Source: Glacieibacterium arshaanense (GTDB taxonomy: Bacteria; Pseudomonadota; Alphaproteobacteria; Sphingomonadales; Sphingomonadaceae). From it: a DNA stretch of 64,000 bases. This document shows, piece by piece, positions 8,446 to 17,042 of the stretch (position 1 is its first letter; every line of letters starts with the position of its first letter). The notes under the pieces are model-generated. The model had not been told where the DNA came from, did not search any database, and saw nothing but the letters and a program-made list of their open reading frames with translations. The position numbers and the translations under genes were made by a program. Where the stretch lies: positions 186,001 through 250,000 of the forward strand of contig NZ_SIHO01000001.1 of assembly GCF_004681125.1 (NCBI RefSeq). Direction: 5' to 3'.

Positions 8446-9599
8446 TATTGGCGCTCCAACACAAGCGTCGCGGCACCGTGGCGGATGCCGAGCGAGCCGC
8501 CGATGCCGGTGGCGACGGCAAGGTCGCAGTTCGGCACCTGCACCGCCGGATGCGCTTCGCCGCGCAGTTGCCTCACTGCTTCGATGACCTTGGTGATGCC
8601 GCCGCGGTTCGACGGGTGGTTGTTGCACAGCCCGCCGCCATCGGTGTTGAACGGCAGCTTGCCGACCCCCGAAATCAAATTGCCGTCGGCGACAAAACGC
8701 CCGCCTTCACCCTTGGCGCAAAAACCGAGGTCTTCGATCTGCATCAGCACGGTGATGGTGAAGCTGTCGTAGATCGATGCATATTTGATGTCGGCAGGTG
8801 TAACGCCGGCCTCTGCGAACGCTGCCGGGCCTGAACGCGCTGCGGCAGATGTCGTGAGGTCGAGGTTGCGGCCACCGTTCGGCCCCTTGAGCGCTTCGCC
8901 GGCACCGCGCACCGCCACCAGCGGGCGCTTCAAACCACGCGCGATTTCGGGCGCGACGACGACCAGCGCGCCGCCACCATCGGACACCACGCAGCAGTCG
9001 AGCCGGTGCAGCGGGTCCGAAATCATTGGCGAGTTGATGACATCCTCGACCGTCACCACGTCGCGCAGCATCGCGTGCGGGTTGTGCTGCGCGTGCGTCG
9101 AGGCCGCGACCTTGATCCACGCCAACTGCTCGCTGGTCGTGCCGTACTGATACATGTGGCGCGCTGCGCACATCGCGTACGTATTCTGTGTCGATTGCCC
9201 GACCCAGTTTTCGAAACCGGCCTCGGGCGCGCCTGGGCGGAAAGCGCTGAACGCTTCGGAGCGCGGCCGGCCGGCCAAGGTAATCAGCGCCACCGAACAT
9301 TTGCCCGCGGCAATCGCTGCAGCCGCATGCGCGACGTGCAGGATATACGACGAGCCACCGGTTTCGGTGTTGTCGATATGGCGCGGGGAAATCCCCAAAT
9401 AGTCGACCATCGACAGCGCGCCGAACCCCGCCGCGTCGCCGGCACAGAAATAGCCGTCGACATCGGCCAGCGTCAGCCCGGCATCGGCCAGCGCGCCGCG
9501 CGCACATTCGGCGTGGAGCTGCGGCGTCGAGTGGTCGGGCGCCAGCCGCAGCGGGTGCTCGAAGGCACCCGCGATATAGGCCTTGTTGCGGATGGTCAT
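8445..9599 (-). CDS. Thiolase-fold protein (SCP-x/Ltp2-like), acylating Cys absent
   Basis: A 384-residue thiolase-superfamily protein of the lipid-transfer/SCP-x type. At the position where a true thiolase has its nucleophilic Cys (CGSS in the thiolase at 18636), this protein reads TETGGSSY near residues 78-85, so no Cys is present. The C-terminal half has GGGLCNNHPSNRGG and IYDSFTITVL. Loss of the Cys together with a DUF35 partner matches Ltp2-like retro-aldolases rather than beta-ketothiolases. The ATG at 9599 overlaps the ligase stop by four bases (ATGA). Fold is certain; aldolase activity is an inference. Confidence 0.85.
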   Translation of the reverse strand: MTIRNKAYIAGAFEHPLRLAPDHSTPQLHAECARGALADAGLTLADVDGYFCAGDAAGFGALSMVDYLGISPRHIDNTETGGSSYILHVAHAAAAIAAGKCSVALITLAGRPRSEAFSAFRPGAPEAGFENWVGQSTQNTYAMCAARHMYQYGTTSEQLAWIKVAASTHAQHNPHAMLRDVVTVEDVINSPMISDPLHRLDCCVVSDGGGALVVVAPEIARGLKRPLVAVRGAGEALKGPNGGRNLDLTTSAAARSGPAAFAEAGVTPADIKYASIYDSFTITVLMQIEDLGFCAKGEGGRFVADGNLISGVGKLPFNTDGGGLCNNHPSNRGGITKVIEAVRQLRGEAHPAVQVPNCDLAVATGIGGSLGIRHGAATLVLERQ

Positions 9600-11218
9600 G
9601 CGGTGCCGAACGCCGCGATCGCCCGCTCCTTGACGACCTTGTAATCGAGCTTGCCGTTGGGGGCGCGCGCGACGCTTTCGACGATCAGGATATGGCGCGG
9701 TGCCTTGTAGCCCGACAGCAGCGCCTTGACGTGCGCGATCAGTTCGTCGGGGTCGGGCGTGGCAACGCCTTCCATCAGGTCGACCAGCGCGGCGATGCGT
9801 TCGCCAAAGCGCGGATCGGGCAGCCCGGTGACAGCGGCGTCGCGCACCGCCGGATGGCGCTTCAACACTTCCTCGACTTCTTCGGGGAAGACCTTCTCGC
9901 CGCCGGTGTTGATGCACTGGCTGCCACGGCCGAGCAACGTCAGCGTGCCGTCGGCCGCACACGTCGCCCAGTCACCGGGGATCGACCAGCGCCGCCCATC
10001 GAGTTCGGGGAAGGTCGCCGCCGACTTCGCCGGATCCTTGTAATAGCCAACCGGCAGGAAGCCGCTGACCGCGACGCGGCCGCGTTCGGGCGAGCCGGGT
10101 TCGACGCGGCGGCCGTCTTCGGTGAACAGCGCGCAGTTCGGCCCGAGCGTGAACGCCGCCGTCGCGACTTCTTCGGTCGCCGTCATCATCGAGCTGCCGA
10201 GCCCGAGCGCTTCGGACGACGAGAAGGCATCGACCAGCGTGATCTGCGGCATGTGGCGGATCAGCCCGAGCTTGTTTTCGCGCGCCCACATCGCGCCCGA
10301 CGATGTCATCATCATCACGCTCGACAAGTCCCAGCGTCCCGGATTGGCATCGAGCACTTCGAGCAGCGGCTGCGCGAACGGCTGGCCGACGATGGTGATG
10401 CGCGTCGCCTTGTATGTCGCAACGATGTCCCACAGTTGCGCCGCGCTGAATGCGCCCTGCGGCAGCAGCAGCACCGTGCCGCCGGCGACCAGCGCCGCCA
10501 TCGCGGTCAGCATGCCGGTGCCGTGCATCAGCGGCGGGCCGATCATCGCGCGCGGGCGGATGGGGGCGGCGGCAGCACGCGGGCCGGCTTCCTCGGGGCT
10601 GGACAGTGCCGGCACGCCCGCAAGCGGATTGGCGCCATAGTCCGACAGCCCGAGCAGGTCGCCGGTGCGCCACATCACGCCCTTGGGCATGCCGGTGGTG
10701 CCGCCGGTGTAGATGAACATCATGTCCTCGCCGCTGCGGCCCCAGGGCGCGATGACCTGCTCGGTGCGCGGGGCGATGCTGGCGTAATCGACCGCCCAGG
10801 CGGGCACCGGTGCGCCGTCGCGGGCAATCGCGATCCACAGCTTGACGCCGGGCAGCTTGGCGCGAACGGGTTCGATGACCGACGCATAGCCGGCTTCGAA
10901 CACCACCGCCTCGGCATCGGCATTGTCGAGCAGATAGGCGATTTCTTCGGGGGCGTAGCGGTAGTTGACGTTGAACGGTACCATGCCCGCCTTGAACGCC
11001 GCGTAGTAGCCCGTCAGATATTCGGCGCAGTTCTGTGTGTACGACGCGACCTTGGCCTGCTGGCCCAGCCCGGCGGCGAGCAACGCGGCGGCGATGCCAT
11101 TGGCCTTGGCGTCAAAATCGCGCCACAGCAGCACATCATCGCCCTGAATGAATGCGGCTTGGTCGGGCAGCGCGGCAGCCACCGATTCCCAGATATTGGC
11201 GTAGCTCCAGGCGCTCAT
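9596..11218 (-). CDS. Acyl-CoA synthetase (AMP-dependent ligase)
   Basis: A 540-residue ANL-superfamily ligase that activates a carboxylic acid to its CoA thioester through an acyl-adenylate. The AMP-binding P-loop is YTGGTTGMPKG. The later motifs GDWATCAADG and RGSQCINTGGEKVFPEEVE (hinge region) and the catalytic Lys region APNGKLDYK are all present. It is the first gene of the minus-strand operon, with GGGAG upstream of the ATG at 11218. It overlaps the thiolase-fold gene by four bases. It probably supplies the CoA ester degraded by the downstream enzymes. The acid substrate is not evident. Confidence 0.93.
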   Translation of the reverse strand: MSAWSYANIWESVAAALPDQAAFIQGDDVLLWRDFDAKANGIAAALLAAGLGQQAKVASYTQNCAEYLTGYYAAFKAGMVPFNVNYRYAPEEIAYLLDNADAEAVVFEAGYASVIEPVRAKLPGVKLWIAIARDGAPVPAWAVDYASIAPRTEQVIAPWGRSGEDMMFIYTGGTTGMPKGVMWRTGDLLGLSDYGANPLAGVPALSSPEEAGPRAAAAPIRPRAMIGPPLMHGTGMLTAMAALVAGGTVLLLPQGAFSAAQLWDIVATYKATRITIVGQPFAQPLLEVLDANPGRWDLSSVMMMTSSGAMWARENKLGLIRHMPQITLVDAFSSSEALGLGSSMMTATEEVATAAFTLGPNCALFTEDGRRVEPGSPERGRVAVSGFLPVGYYKDPAKSAATFPELDGRRWSIPGDWATCAADGTLTLLGRGSQCINTGGEKVFPEEVEEVLKRHPAVRDAAVTGLPDPRFGERIAALVDLMEGVATPDPDELIAHVKALLSGYKAPRHILIVESVARAPNGKLDYKVVKERAIAAFGTA

Positions 11219-11354
11219 GCGACGAACTCCCGGCTGGAAGTCGGGCGTGCGTGTGCAGGTCGTGTCATGTGTCGGTTCCCAAGGTGTGCGGCACTTGGCG
11301 GCCGCTTGTTTTCGATTGTCAGCATCCGATAGTCCGGCCTAGGAAGGCCGACGT

Positions 11355-11413
11355 CAAGCCGGTGTGCGGTCTATTTCGCCGGCTTGTGCTGAAAAATGAC
11401 AGTGGCAGTGTCA
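11355..11413. promoter_or_regulatory. Dyads in the divergent acyl-CoA control region
   Basis: Between the divergent ligase (start 11218) and dehydrogenase (start 11452) genes lie two dyads. One has perfect 8-bp arms, CAAGCCGG and CCGGCTTG, 16 bases apart (11355-11386). The other is a near-palindrome, TGACAGTGGCAGTGTCA (11397-11413), which is 39 bases upstream of the plus-strand start. They are plausible operator sites for a shared regulator of both operons. The regulator is not in the window. Confidence 0.4.
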
Positions 11414-11451
11414 CCCGCACGGTGGCACGCCCGAGCAAGCGGGGCGGAGCG

Positions 11452-12570
11452 ATGAGCCAGACAACCACCGAAGAGCGCAATGCCATCCAGGCCAGCGTGC
11501 GGTCGCTGATGGAGGACCGCAACACCGAAGCCGATGTCCGTCGCGTCATGGAAACCGCCGAGGGGCATGACCCGGCGGTATGGCAGCAATTGGTCGAACT
11601 CGGGCTGACCGGACTCGTCATCGCACCCGAATTCGGCGGCGCCGGGCTCGGGCCGGTCGAACTTGAACTAGTTATGGAAGAAACCGGCGCAGCGCTGCTG
11701 GCATCGCCGTTGCTGTCGAGCAGCGTGCTCGCGGCGGGGCTGCTGACGGCGGCCGGCGACGCCGCAGTCAACAAGCGGCTGCTGTCGGCGATTGCCGCGG
11801 GCAAGACAATCGCCACTGTCGCGATGACCGGTGATGCCGGGACGTGGACCGCCGACGGCGTTGCGGTCAGCGCACGCGCCGATGGCGACAAATGGTTGCT
11901 CGACGGCCGTGCCAATTACGTCACCCATGCGCAGCTCGCCGATGTGCTGCTGGTGCTGGCGCGCACCCCCGCCGGCATCCGGATTTTCGAGGTCGCCGCC
12001 AAAGCCGCTGGCGTGACGATTTCACCGCTGCCGACGTTCGACCGCACCTTGCGGCTGGCGCGCATCGATTTCGCCGGCGTTGCCGCGATGCCGGTCGGCA
12101 CCGCCGGCTGGCCCGCTGCCGAAGCCGCGCTGCAACTGGTGCTGGTGGCGCTGGCGGGTGAACAGGCCGGCGGCGCGCGCCGGATGTTCGAAAAGACCGT
12201 CGACTATGCCAAGACGCGCATCCAGTTCGGCCGCGCCATCGGCAGCTTCCAGGCGATCAAGCACATGGCCGCCGATTTGCTGATCGAAGTCGAATCGGCG
12301 ACGTCGGCGGCACGTGCTGCCGCGACTGCACTCGATGCCGCCGGCGAAGGCTCGAACGAACCCGCCGATGCGGCAATTCACCTCGCAGCGTTCGCCTGCG
12401 CCGATGCCTACACCACCGTCACCGCGACGGCGGTGCAGATGCACGGTGGCATCGCCTTTACCTGGGAACACTCCGCGCATCTCTATCTGCGCCGCGCCCG
12501 CGCGCAGGCGCAACTGTTCGGCGCCCCCGCGTATCACCGCGAGCGCTTTCTTACTGCCTTGGGAGCCTGA
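11452..12570 (+). CDS. Acyl-CoA dehydrogenase-like protein, probable non-catalytic partner (pair 2)
   Basis: A 372-residue acyl-CoA dehydrogenase fold protein. The open frame begins far upstream, but the ATG at 11452 (MSQTTTEERNAIQ) follows GGGGCGGAG and fits homologous starts. The fold is clear from RIQFGRAIGSFQAIKHMAADL and QMHGGIAFTWEHSAHLYLRRA. As in pair 1, both known catalytic Glu sites look lost: LQLVLVALAG stands where L-x-ER is expected, and LFGAPAYH replaces YEGTSQIQ. It sits two bases before a larger homologue with the Glu, and is probably the second subunit of a heteromeric dehydrogenase. Confidence 0.87.
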   Translation: MSQTTTEERNAIQASVRSLMEDRNTEADVRRVMETAEGHDPAVWQQLVELGLTGLVIAPEFGGAGLGPVELELVMEETGAALLASPLLSSSVLAAGLLTAAGDAAVNKRLLSAIAAGKTIATVAMTGDAGTWTADGVAVSARADGDKWLLDGRANYVTHAQLADVLLVLARTPAGIRIFEVAAKAAGVTISPLPTFDRTLRLARIDFAGVAAMPVGTAGWPAAEAALQLVLVALAGEQAGGARRMFEKTVDYAKTRIQFGRAIGSFQAIKHMAADLLIEVESATSAARAAATALDAAGEGSNEPADAAIHLAAFACADAYTTVTATAVQMHGGIAFTWEHSAHLYLRRARAQAQLFGAPAYHRERFLTALGA

Positions 12571-12572
12571 CC

Positions 12573-13766
12573 ATGACGACCGAAATCAGCGATGACGCCC
12601 TGCGCGCCGAAGTCCGCGCCTGGCTCAAGGCCAACTACCGCCCCGAAGAGCTGCGCGGCGCAACGCTGTGGAGCTCGACCCCCGAAACGCGGGCGTGGCT
12701 GACCAAGGTTCTGGAAGCCGGCTGGGCCACGCCGCGCTGGCCTGCCGAATGGTGGGGCCGCAGCCTGCCCGAACATCAGGCGCGCATTGTCGAGCGCGAA
12801 TTCGCTGCCGTAAAGGCACCCGGCGCCGGACAGGACCGCGGCAACCTCTACGCCAACACCGCGATGGCGTACGGCAATGACGCGCTGAAGGCGCATTTTG
12901 TCCGCGGCATCCTGACCGGCGAAATCAACATGTGCCTGCTCTATTCGGAACCCGGCGCCGGGTCCGACCTCGCCGGCATCCGCACCCGTGCGGAGCTGAA
13001 GGGCGACAACTACATCGTCAACGGCCAGAAGGTCTGGACCTCGGGCGCGATGACCGCCGACTATGGCATGCTGATCGCGCGCACCGACTGGGATGCCCCC
13101 AAGCACGGCGGCATCAGCTTCTTCTTCTTGCCGATGAAGCAGCCCGGCGTCGAAGTCCGGCCGCTGCGCCAGGTCACCGACGAATCGCATTTCAACGAGG
13201 TGTTCATTACCGACGCGGTTTGCCCCGTCGACAACCGGCTTGGTGCCGAAGGCGCCGGCTGGCGCGTGCTGCAGACCGCACTCGCCTATGAACGCTCAGT
13301 GATGGGCGACGGCGCGCGCGGCCCGCGCAACGCCAGCGCCAAGGTCAGCCTGATCGATCTGGCGCGCGATGCCGGCAAGCTGAACGATCCGGTGCTGCGT
13401 CAGGATCTGGCGCGCGTCATCGCCTATCGCCGCCTCAATGACCTCAACAACGCCCGTGCCAAGGCGGATCTGAAGGAAGGCACGTCGAGCCCGATCATGT
13501 CGCTCGGCAAACTGGCGATGTCCCGCATCCTGCACGAAGAAGCGCGGCTGCGGACGTCGATGCTCGGTGCCGCGAGCCTGCTCGAAGGCAAGGACTTCCC
13601 GGTGTCGGACGACGCCAACTTCCTGTCGCTCAACGCCTATTTCACCTCGATCGGCGGCGGCACCGACCAGATCCAGCGCAACATCATCGGCGAACGCGTG
13701 CTCGGCCTGCCCAAGGAACCCGAAGTCGACCGCGACGTTCCGTTCCGCGAGGTGCGCGCCGGGTAG
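12573..13766 (+). CDS. Acyl-CoA dehydrogenase, catalytic partner (pair 2)
   Basis: A 397-residue acyl-CoA dehydrogenase. Visible landmarks are LLYSEPGAGSDLAGI, GQKVWTSGAMTAD and the C-terminal GGGTDQIQRNIIGERVLGLP. The likely catalytic base is the Glu of LAYERS near residue 240. The start lies two bases after the preceding gene's stop, so the two are co-translated. Together they form the second of two dehydrogenase pairs at this locus, divergent from pair 1. A cyclic or branched acyl substrate is the usual one for such pairs, but nothing in the sequence proves it. Confidence 0.92.
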   Translation: MTTEISDDALRAEVRAWLKANYRPEELRGATLWSSTPETRAWLTKVLEAGWATPRWPAEWWGRSLPEHQARIVEREFAAVKAPGAGQDRGNLYANTAMAYGNDALKAHFVRGILTGEINMCLLYSEPGAGSDLAGIRTRAELKGDNYIVNGQKVWTSGAMTADYGMLIARTDWDAPKHGGISFFFLPMKQPGVEVRPLRQVTDESHFNEVFITDAVCPVDNRLGAEGAGWRVLQTALAYERSVMGDGARGPRNASAKVSLIDLARDAGKLNDPVLRQDLARVIAYRRLNDLNNARAKADLKEGTSSPIMSLGKLAMSRILHEEARLRTSMLGAASLLEGKDFPVSDDANFLSLNAYFTSIGGGTDQIQRNIIGERVLGLPKEPEVDRDVPFREVRAG

Positions 13767-13775
13767 CGGGGGAAT

Positions 13776-13866
13776 TGGCGGAGCGGGTGGGATTCGAACC
13801 CACGATAGGCTTTTAACCTATACACACTTTCCAGGCGTGCGCCTTCGACCACTCGGCCACCGCTCC
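13776..13866 (-). tRNA. tRNA-Ser(GGA)
   Basis: A class II tRNA read on the minus strand, with the CCA end encoded. Acceptor arms are GGAGCGG and CCGCTCC with discriminator G. The anticodon stem is CACGC/GTGTG, with loop CTGGAAA giving anticodon GGA. A long variable arm (ATAGGTTAAAAGCCTAT) and the TTCGAAT T-loop are typical of serine tRNAs. No integrase or repeated 3' end lies beside it. Confidence 0.97.
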
Positions 13867-13912
13867 GCAGCGGAACGGGGCGGGTAGCACCGCGAAGCGA
13901 CGCGTTCAACGT

Positions 13913-13943
13913 AAAAGGGCGGCCCGTTGCCGGACCGCCCCTC
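13913..13943 (-). terminator. Rho-independent terminator after the flagellin gene
   Basis: On the minus strand, GGGCGGTCC, a GGCAAC loop and GGGCCGCCC are followed by TTTTA, 26 bases past the flagellin stop. The stem has one G-T wobble. It would separate flagellin transcripts from the tRNA-Ser gene. Confidence 0.82.
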
Positions 13944-13968
13944 CACGCTGGTTTCTGACCCGGGCGAC

Positions 13969-16161
13969 TTAGCGCAGCAGCTGCAGGACCTGTTGCTGCG
14001 ACTGGTTGGCCTGTGCCAGCATCGCCTGTGCCGCCTGGCTGAGCACCTGCGACTTGGCGAGGTTGGTGGTTTCGGCCGAGAAGTCGGCATCGATGATCCG
14101 CGACCGCGACGAGATCAGGTTGGTCGAGGTCGAGCTGAGGTTGTTGACCGTCGCTTCAAGGCGGTTCTGCACCGCACCGAGGTTGGCGCGGTCGAGGCTG
14201 ACCGACGACAGCGCCTCGTCGATTGCGGTCAGCGCCGCGTCGGCGCCTTCCTGCGTCGACAGGTCGATGTCCGCGACCTTCAATCCGCCCTTGTCCGAAC
14301 CATAGCCATTCTGTTCGAAGCCGAGCTTGGTGAAGTTCGACGTCGCGCCGAAACCGAGCGAGCCGGCTTCGATGTCGATGCTTTTCGACGAGGTCAGCGA
14401 CACCGTCGAATACGCCGTCTGCACGGTGTCAGCGCTGTAGATCGTCGTGTCGGCAAGACCGGTCGAGGTATAGGCCGTGCCGGTGCCGCGCTGGGTGATG
14501 TTGCCTAGCCCGAAATTGGCCGCGACCACACCGCCGACGTTGCTGTGGCTGACGCTGATGTTGCGCCCGTCCGCCGCGGTCAGCGACAGCCCGCCCTTGC
14601 CGCTGTCGCTGGCGACGACACCGGTAAGCCCCGAGTATTTGTTGATTTCGGCAGCGACGTTCTGGCGCGTGGCCTGGGCGCTGTCGTTCTGGTCGAGCGT
14701 GATGGCAATCTGCACGCCGTTGATCGCGACGTTGATGGCAACCGTGGAGGCGACCACCGTCGTCGGGGCCGAGCCGTCGAGCGTCAGCGAATCGGCCTTG
14801 GCCGTGACGCCGGTCGCAGCCGTCGACGAATTGATCGCGGCTGCGATGGCGATGGCGCTGCCGGCCTTGTTGCTCGACAGTGCCAGCGTGTCGGAAAAGG
14901 TGTCATCGGCGGCAATGGCGCCGCGGATGGCGGTGCCGTTGATCACCAGATCGCCCGAATTGAGCGAGTAGGCGGTCGCCGACGTCGTGGCGACGGCGCG
15001 GGCATCGGAATTCACCGAAGAGACACCCCGCGCGAACGTGCCTTCGTGCAGCCCCGACCGGGCAATCTGGCCCGACGTCGTCGATGACAGCACGACGGGG
15101 TTGCCGTTCTGCGACACCAGGCTGAAGCTGCCCGACTGCGCGCCGGTCTTGAGGCCCGTCGACGCCGCGGTCAGCGTGCTCAGCGACACGACGATGTTGC
15201 GGCCGTCAGCAGCTTCGAGCCGGATGCCGGCCTTGTCATCGCCGGTGTCGACCGCCTTGACGCCGGTCTGCCCCGACATCAGGTTGATCGCGTCGATGGT
15301 CAGCGTGCGGCTGGCGGCGGCGTTGGTCGTGGTGGTGATCGCTGCCGACGTGAAGCCGTTGATGGTGACTGTGCCGGTCAGCGCCGCACCGGTCATCGAC
15401 GTGCCGGTCATCACCGTCTTGCCGACAACGGCGGTAACGCCGCTCTGGTCGGCGACGCGGTTGATCGCCGCCGCCTTGGCAATTGCCGACGCACCCTTTT
15501 CAGCCGAAGACACGCTGTCGTCCGACGCCGAGGAGGCGCCAACGACGACGCCGTTGATCAGAAGATCGCTGGCGATCAGCGATTCGTTCGCCGACAGGTT
15601 CGATGCGGTCGCCTGGAAGGCGCCGGTGGCGCTGAGGGCGGCGGTAGCGCCGGTGCCGAGATCGGCAGCACGTGCCGAACCGATACCGAAGGTCACGGTC
15701 TCGCCGGCGCGGCTGCCGGTCTGCAGCTGCAGACCCTTGGCGGAGCCGTCGAGCAGTTTGATGCCGTTGAAGTTGGTGCGCGAGCCGACGCTGTCGATTT
15801 CGCCGGTCAGCTGCTTGATTTCGGCCTGCAGCGCCTTGCGGTCATCGCCGGTGACAGTGCCGTTGGCGGCCTGCACGGCGAGTTCGCGCATGCGCTGCAG
15901 CATGTTGGTGACTTCGCCCATCGCGCTTTCAGCGGTCTGCGCCATGCTCATGCCATCGTTGGCATTGCGGATTGCCACCGAAAGACCGCGGACGTCGGCG
16001 GTCATGCGCTGCGAAATCGCGAGGCCGGCGGCATCATCCTTGGCCGAGTTGATGCGCTGGCCGGTCGAAAGCTGCTCCATCGCCATGCTGAGGCCCATCT
16101 GGGCGGTGCGCTGGCCGGCCTGTGCCGTCAGTGCGGAGGTGTTGGTGTTGATAACGGTCAT
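13969..16161 (-). CDS. fliC: Flagellin, enlarged by hook-IN type repeats
   Basis: Structural subunit of the flagellar filament, exported by the flagellar type III system. At 730 residues it is much longer than common alphaproteobacterial flagellins (about 270-500). The N-terminal domain ([20 protein letters not shown]) and C-terminal coiled-coil ([20 protein letters not shown]) are canonical. The middle part repeats a unit with signatures such as [18 protein letters not shown] and AADGRNI(V/S)VS, as in flagellin hook-IN motifs. GGGAGA precedes the ATG. No other flagellar gene is nearby and I found no convincing sigma-28 or sigma-54 promoter. Confidence 0.96.
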   Translation of the reverse strand: MTVINTNTSALTAQAGQRTAQMGLSMAMEQLSTGQRINSAKDDAAGLAISQRMTADVRGLSVAIRNANDGMSMAQTAESAMGEVTNMLQRMRELAVQAANGTVTGDDRKALQAEIKQLTGEIDSVGSRTNFNGIKLLDGSAKGLQLQTGSRAGETVTFGIGSARAADLGTGATAALSATGAFQATASNLSANESLIASDLLINGVVVGASSASDDSVSSAEKGASAIAKAAAINRVADQSGVTAVVGKTVMTGTSMTGAALTGTVTINGFTSAAITTTTNAAASRTLTIDAINLMSGQTGVKAVDTGDDKAGIRLEAADGRNIVVSLSTLTAASTGLKTGAQSGSFSLVSQNGNPVVLSSTTSGQIARSGLHEGTFARGVSSVNSDARAVATTSATAYSLNSGDLVINGTAIRGAIAADDTFSDTLALSSNKAGSAIAIAAAINSSTAATGVTAKADSLTLDGSAPTTVVASTVAINVAINGVQIAITLDQNDSAQATRQNVAAEINKYSGLTGVVASDSGKGGLSLTAADGRNISVSHSNVGGVVAANFGLGNITQRGTGTAYTSTGLADTTIYSADTVQTAYSTVSLTSSKSIDIEAGSLGFGATSNFTKLGFEQNGYGSDKGGLKVADIDLSTQEGADAALTAIDEALSSVSLDRANLGAVQNRLEATVNNLSSTSTNLISSRSRIIDADFSAETTNLAKSQVLSQAAQAMLAQANQSQQQVLQLLR

Positions 16162-16271
16162 GTCTGCAATCTCCCATGCGGTGCCCGGCCACCGCGGACA
16201 GGGAGGCCGATGCAGCTAGGGACGGCGGGGCGCGAAAATAATTAACTGTGCGGTGCGCCGCGAAAGCTGGC

Positions 16272-16949
16272 ATGAGCGCAGCCATGGACGATCTCGCTGC
16301 CCGCATTCTGTATATCGACGCGCATCTGCTGGTGTTGAACAAGCCCGCGGGACTCGCGGTGCACCCCGGCCCGCAGACGCCCGAAAGCCTTGAAGACCAC
16401 CTCTACGCGCTGCGCGAAGGCTTCCACCGGCCGCCGCAACCAGCGCACCGGCTCGACCGCGACACCTCGGGCTGCCTGGTGCTGGCGCGCAACCCGCGCG
16501 CCCACAAGAAGCTGACGCAGCTGTTCATGGAAGGCGCTATCGGCAAGACCTATTGGGCACTCGTCGACGGCGCGCCCGAAGGCGATGAAGGCCTGATCGA
16601 TGCGCCGCTGTTCAAGGTGTCGACGCGCGAAACCGGCTGGCGGATGATCATCGACCCGCGCGGCAAGGCGGCGCGCACGCGCTGGCAAGTGCTCGAACGC
16701 GCCTCGCCGCACAACGGCAACCGCTCAACGATGGCGTTCATGCCTGAAACCGGCCGCACGCATCAGGTCCGCGTCCATGCGGCCGCACTGGGCTGCCCGA
16801 TTACCGGCGATCCGGTCTATGGCGCAGGGCAGGGGCCGATGCGCCTGCACGCGCGGCAAATCGTCATTCCGTTCACTGCGGGCCAGCCGCCGGTCAGCGT
16901 GATTGCGCCGTTACCCGACGATTGGCGGGTGGGCGTGCTGACGGCTTAA
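16272..16949 (+). CDS. RluA-family pseudouridine synthase
   Basis: A 225-residue RNA pseudouridine synthase of the RluA family. The catalytic motif HRLDRDTSGCLVL contains the active-site Asp. The C-terminal GRTHQVRVHAAALG segment is also typical. It lacks an N-terminal S4 domain, so it is closer to short RluA/TruC-like members, and which uridines it modifies cannot be told. The frame opens with a GTG at 16248, but the ATG at 16272 is a better start. Its stop codon abuts repeat copy 2, which separates it from the convergent DUF1254 gene. Confidence 0.9.
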   Translation: MSAAMDDLAARILYIDAHLLVLNKPAGLAVHPGPQTPESLEDHLYALREGFHRPPQPAHRLDRDTSGCLVLARNPRAHKKLTQLFMEGAIGKTYWALVDGAPEGDEGLIDAPLFKVSTRETGWRMIIDPRGKAARTRWQVLERASPHNGNRSTMAFMPETGRTHQVRVHAAALGCPITGDPVYGAGQGPMRLHARQIVIPFTAGQPPVSVIAPLPDDWRVGVLTA

Positions 16950-17042
16950 GAGCCTCCGGCGGGCAGGCCTGAGGCCTGCACCCAATTGAAGAGCGCATAA
17001 CAATTGGGTGCAGGGCCTAGGCCCTGCCCGCCGGAGGCCCTT
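16948..17042. repeat. Palindromic repeat family, copy 2
   Basis: Compact copy between convergent genes. The left arm has the inner palindrome GCAGGCC-TGA-GGCCTGC, while the right arm has GCAGGGCC-TA-GGCCCTGC, so each arm keeps its own pairing although their sequences differ. The outer cores GCCTCCGGCGGGC and GCCCGCCGGAGGC are intact. The element overlaps the stop codons of both flanking genes. Confidence 0.93.

Noticed and set aside
9692-11332. A 546-codon plus-strand frame opposite the acyl-CoA synthetase
   Set aside because: Antisense shadow; the minus-strand product has all ligase motifs.
13776-13866. tRNA-Ser as an integration site for a mobile element carrying the flagellin gene
   Set aside because: No integrase, no repeated tRNA end, and flagellin base composition and codon use look like the neighbours.
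16162-16271. Sigma-28 or sigma-54 promoter for the flagellin gene
   Set aside because: Partial matches only; spacing between GG and GC or between -35 and -10 elements does not fit either consensus.
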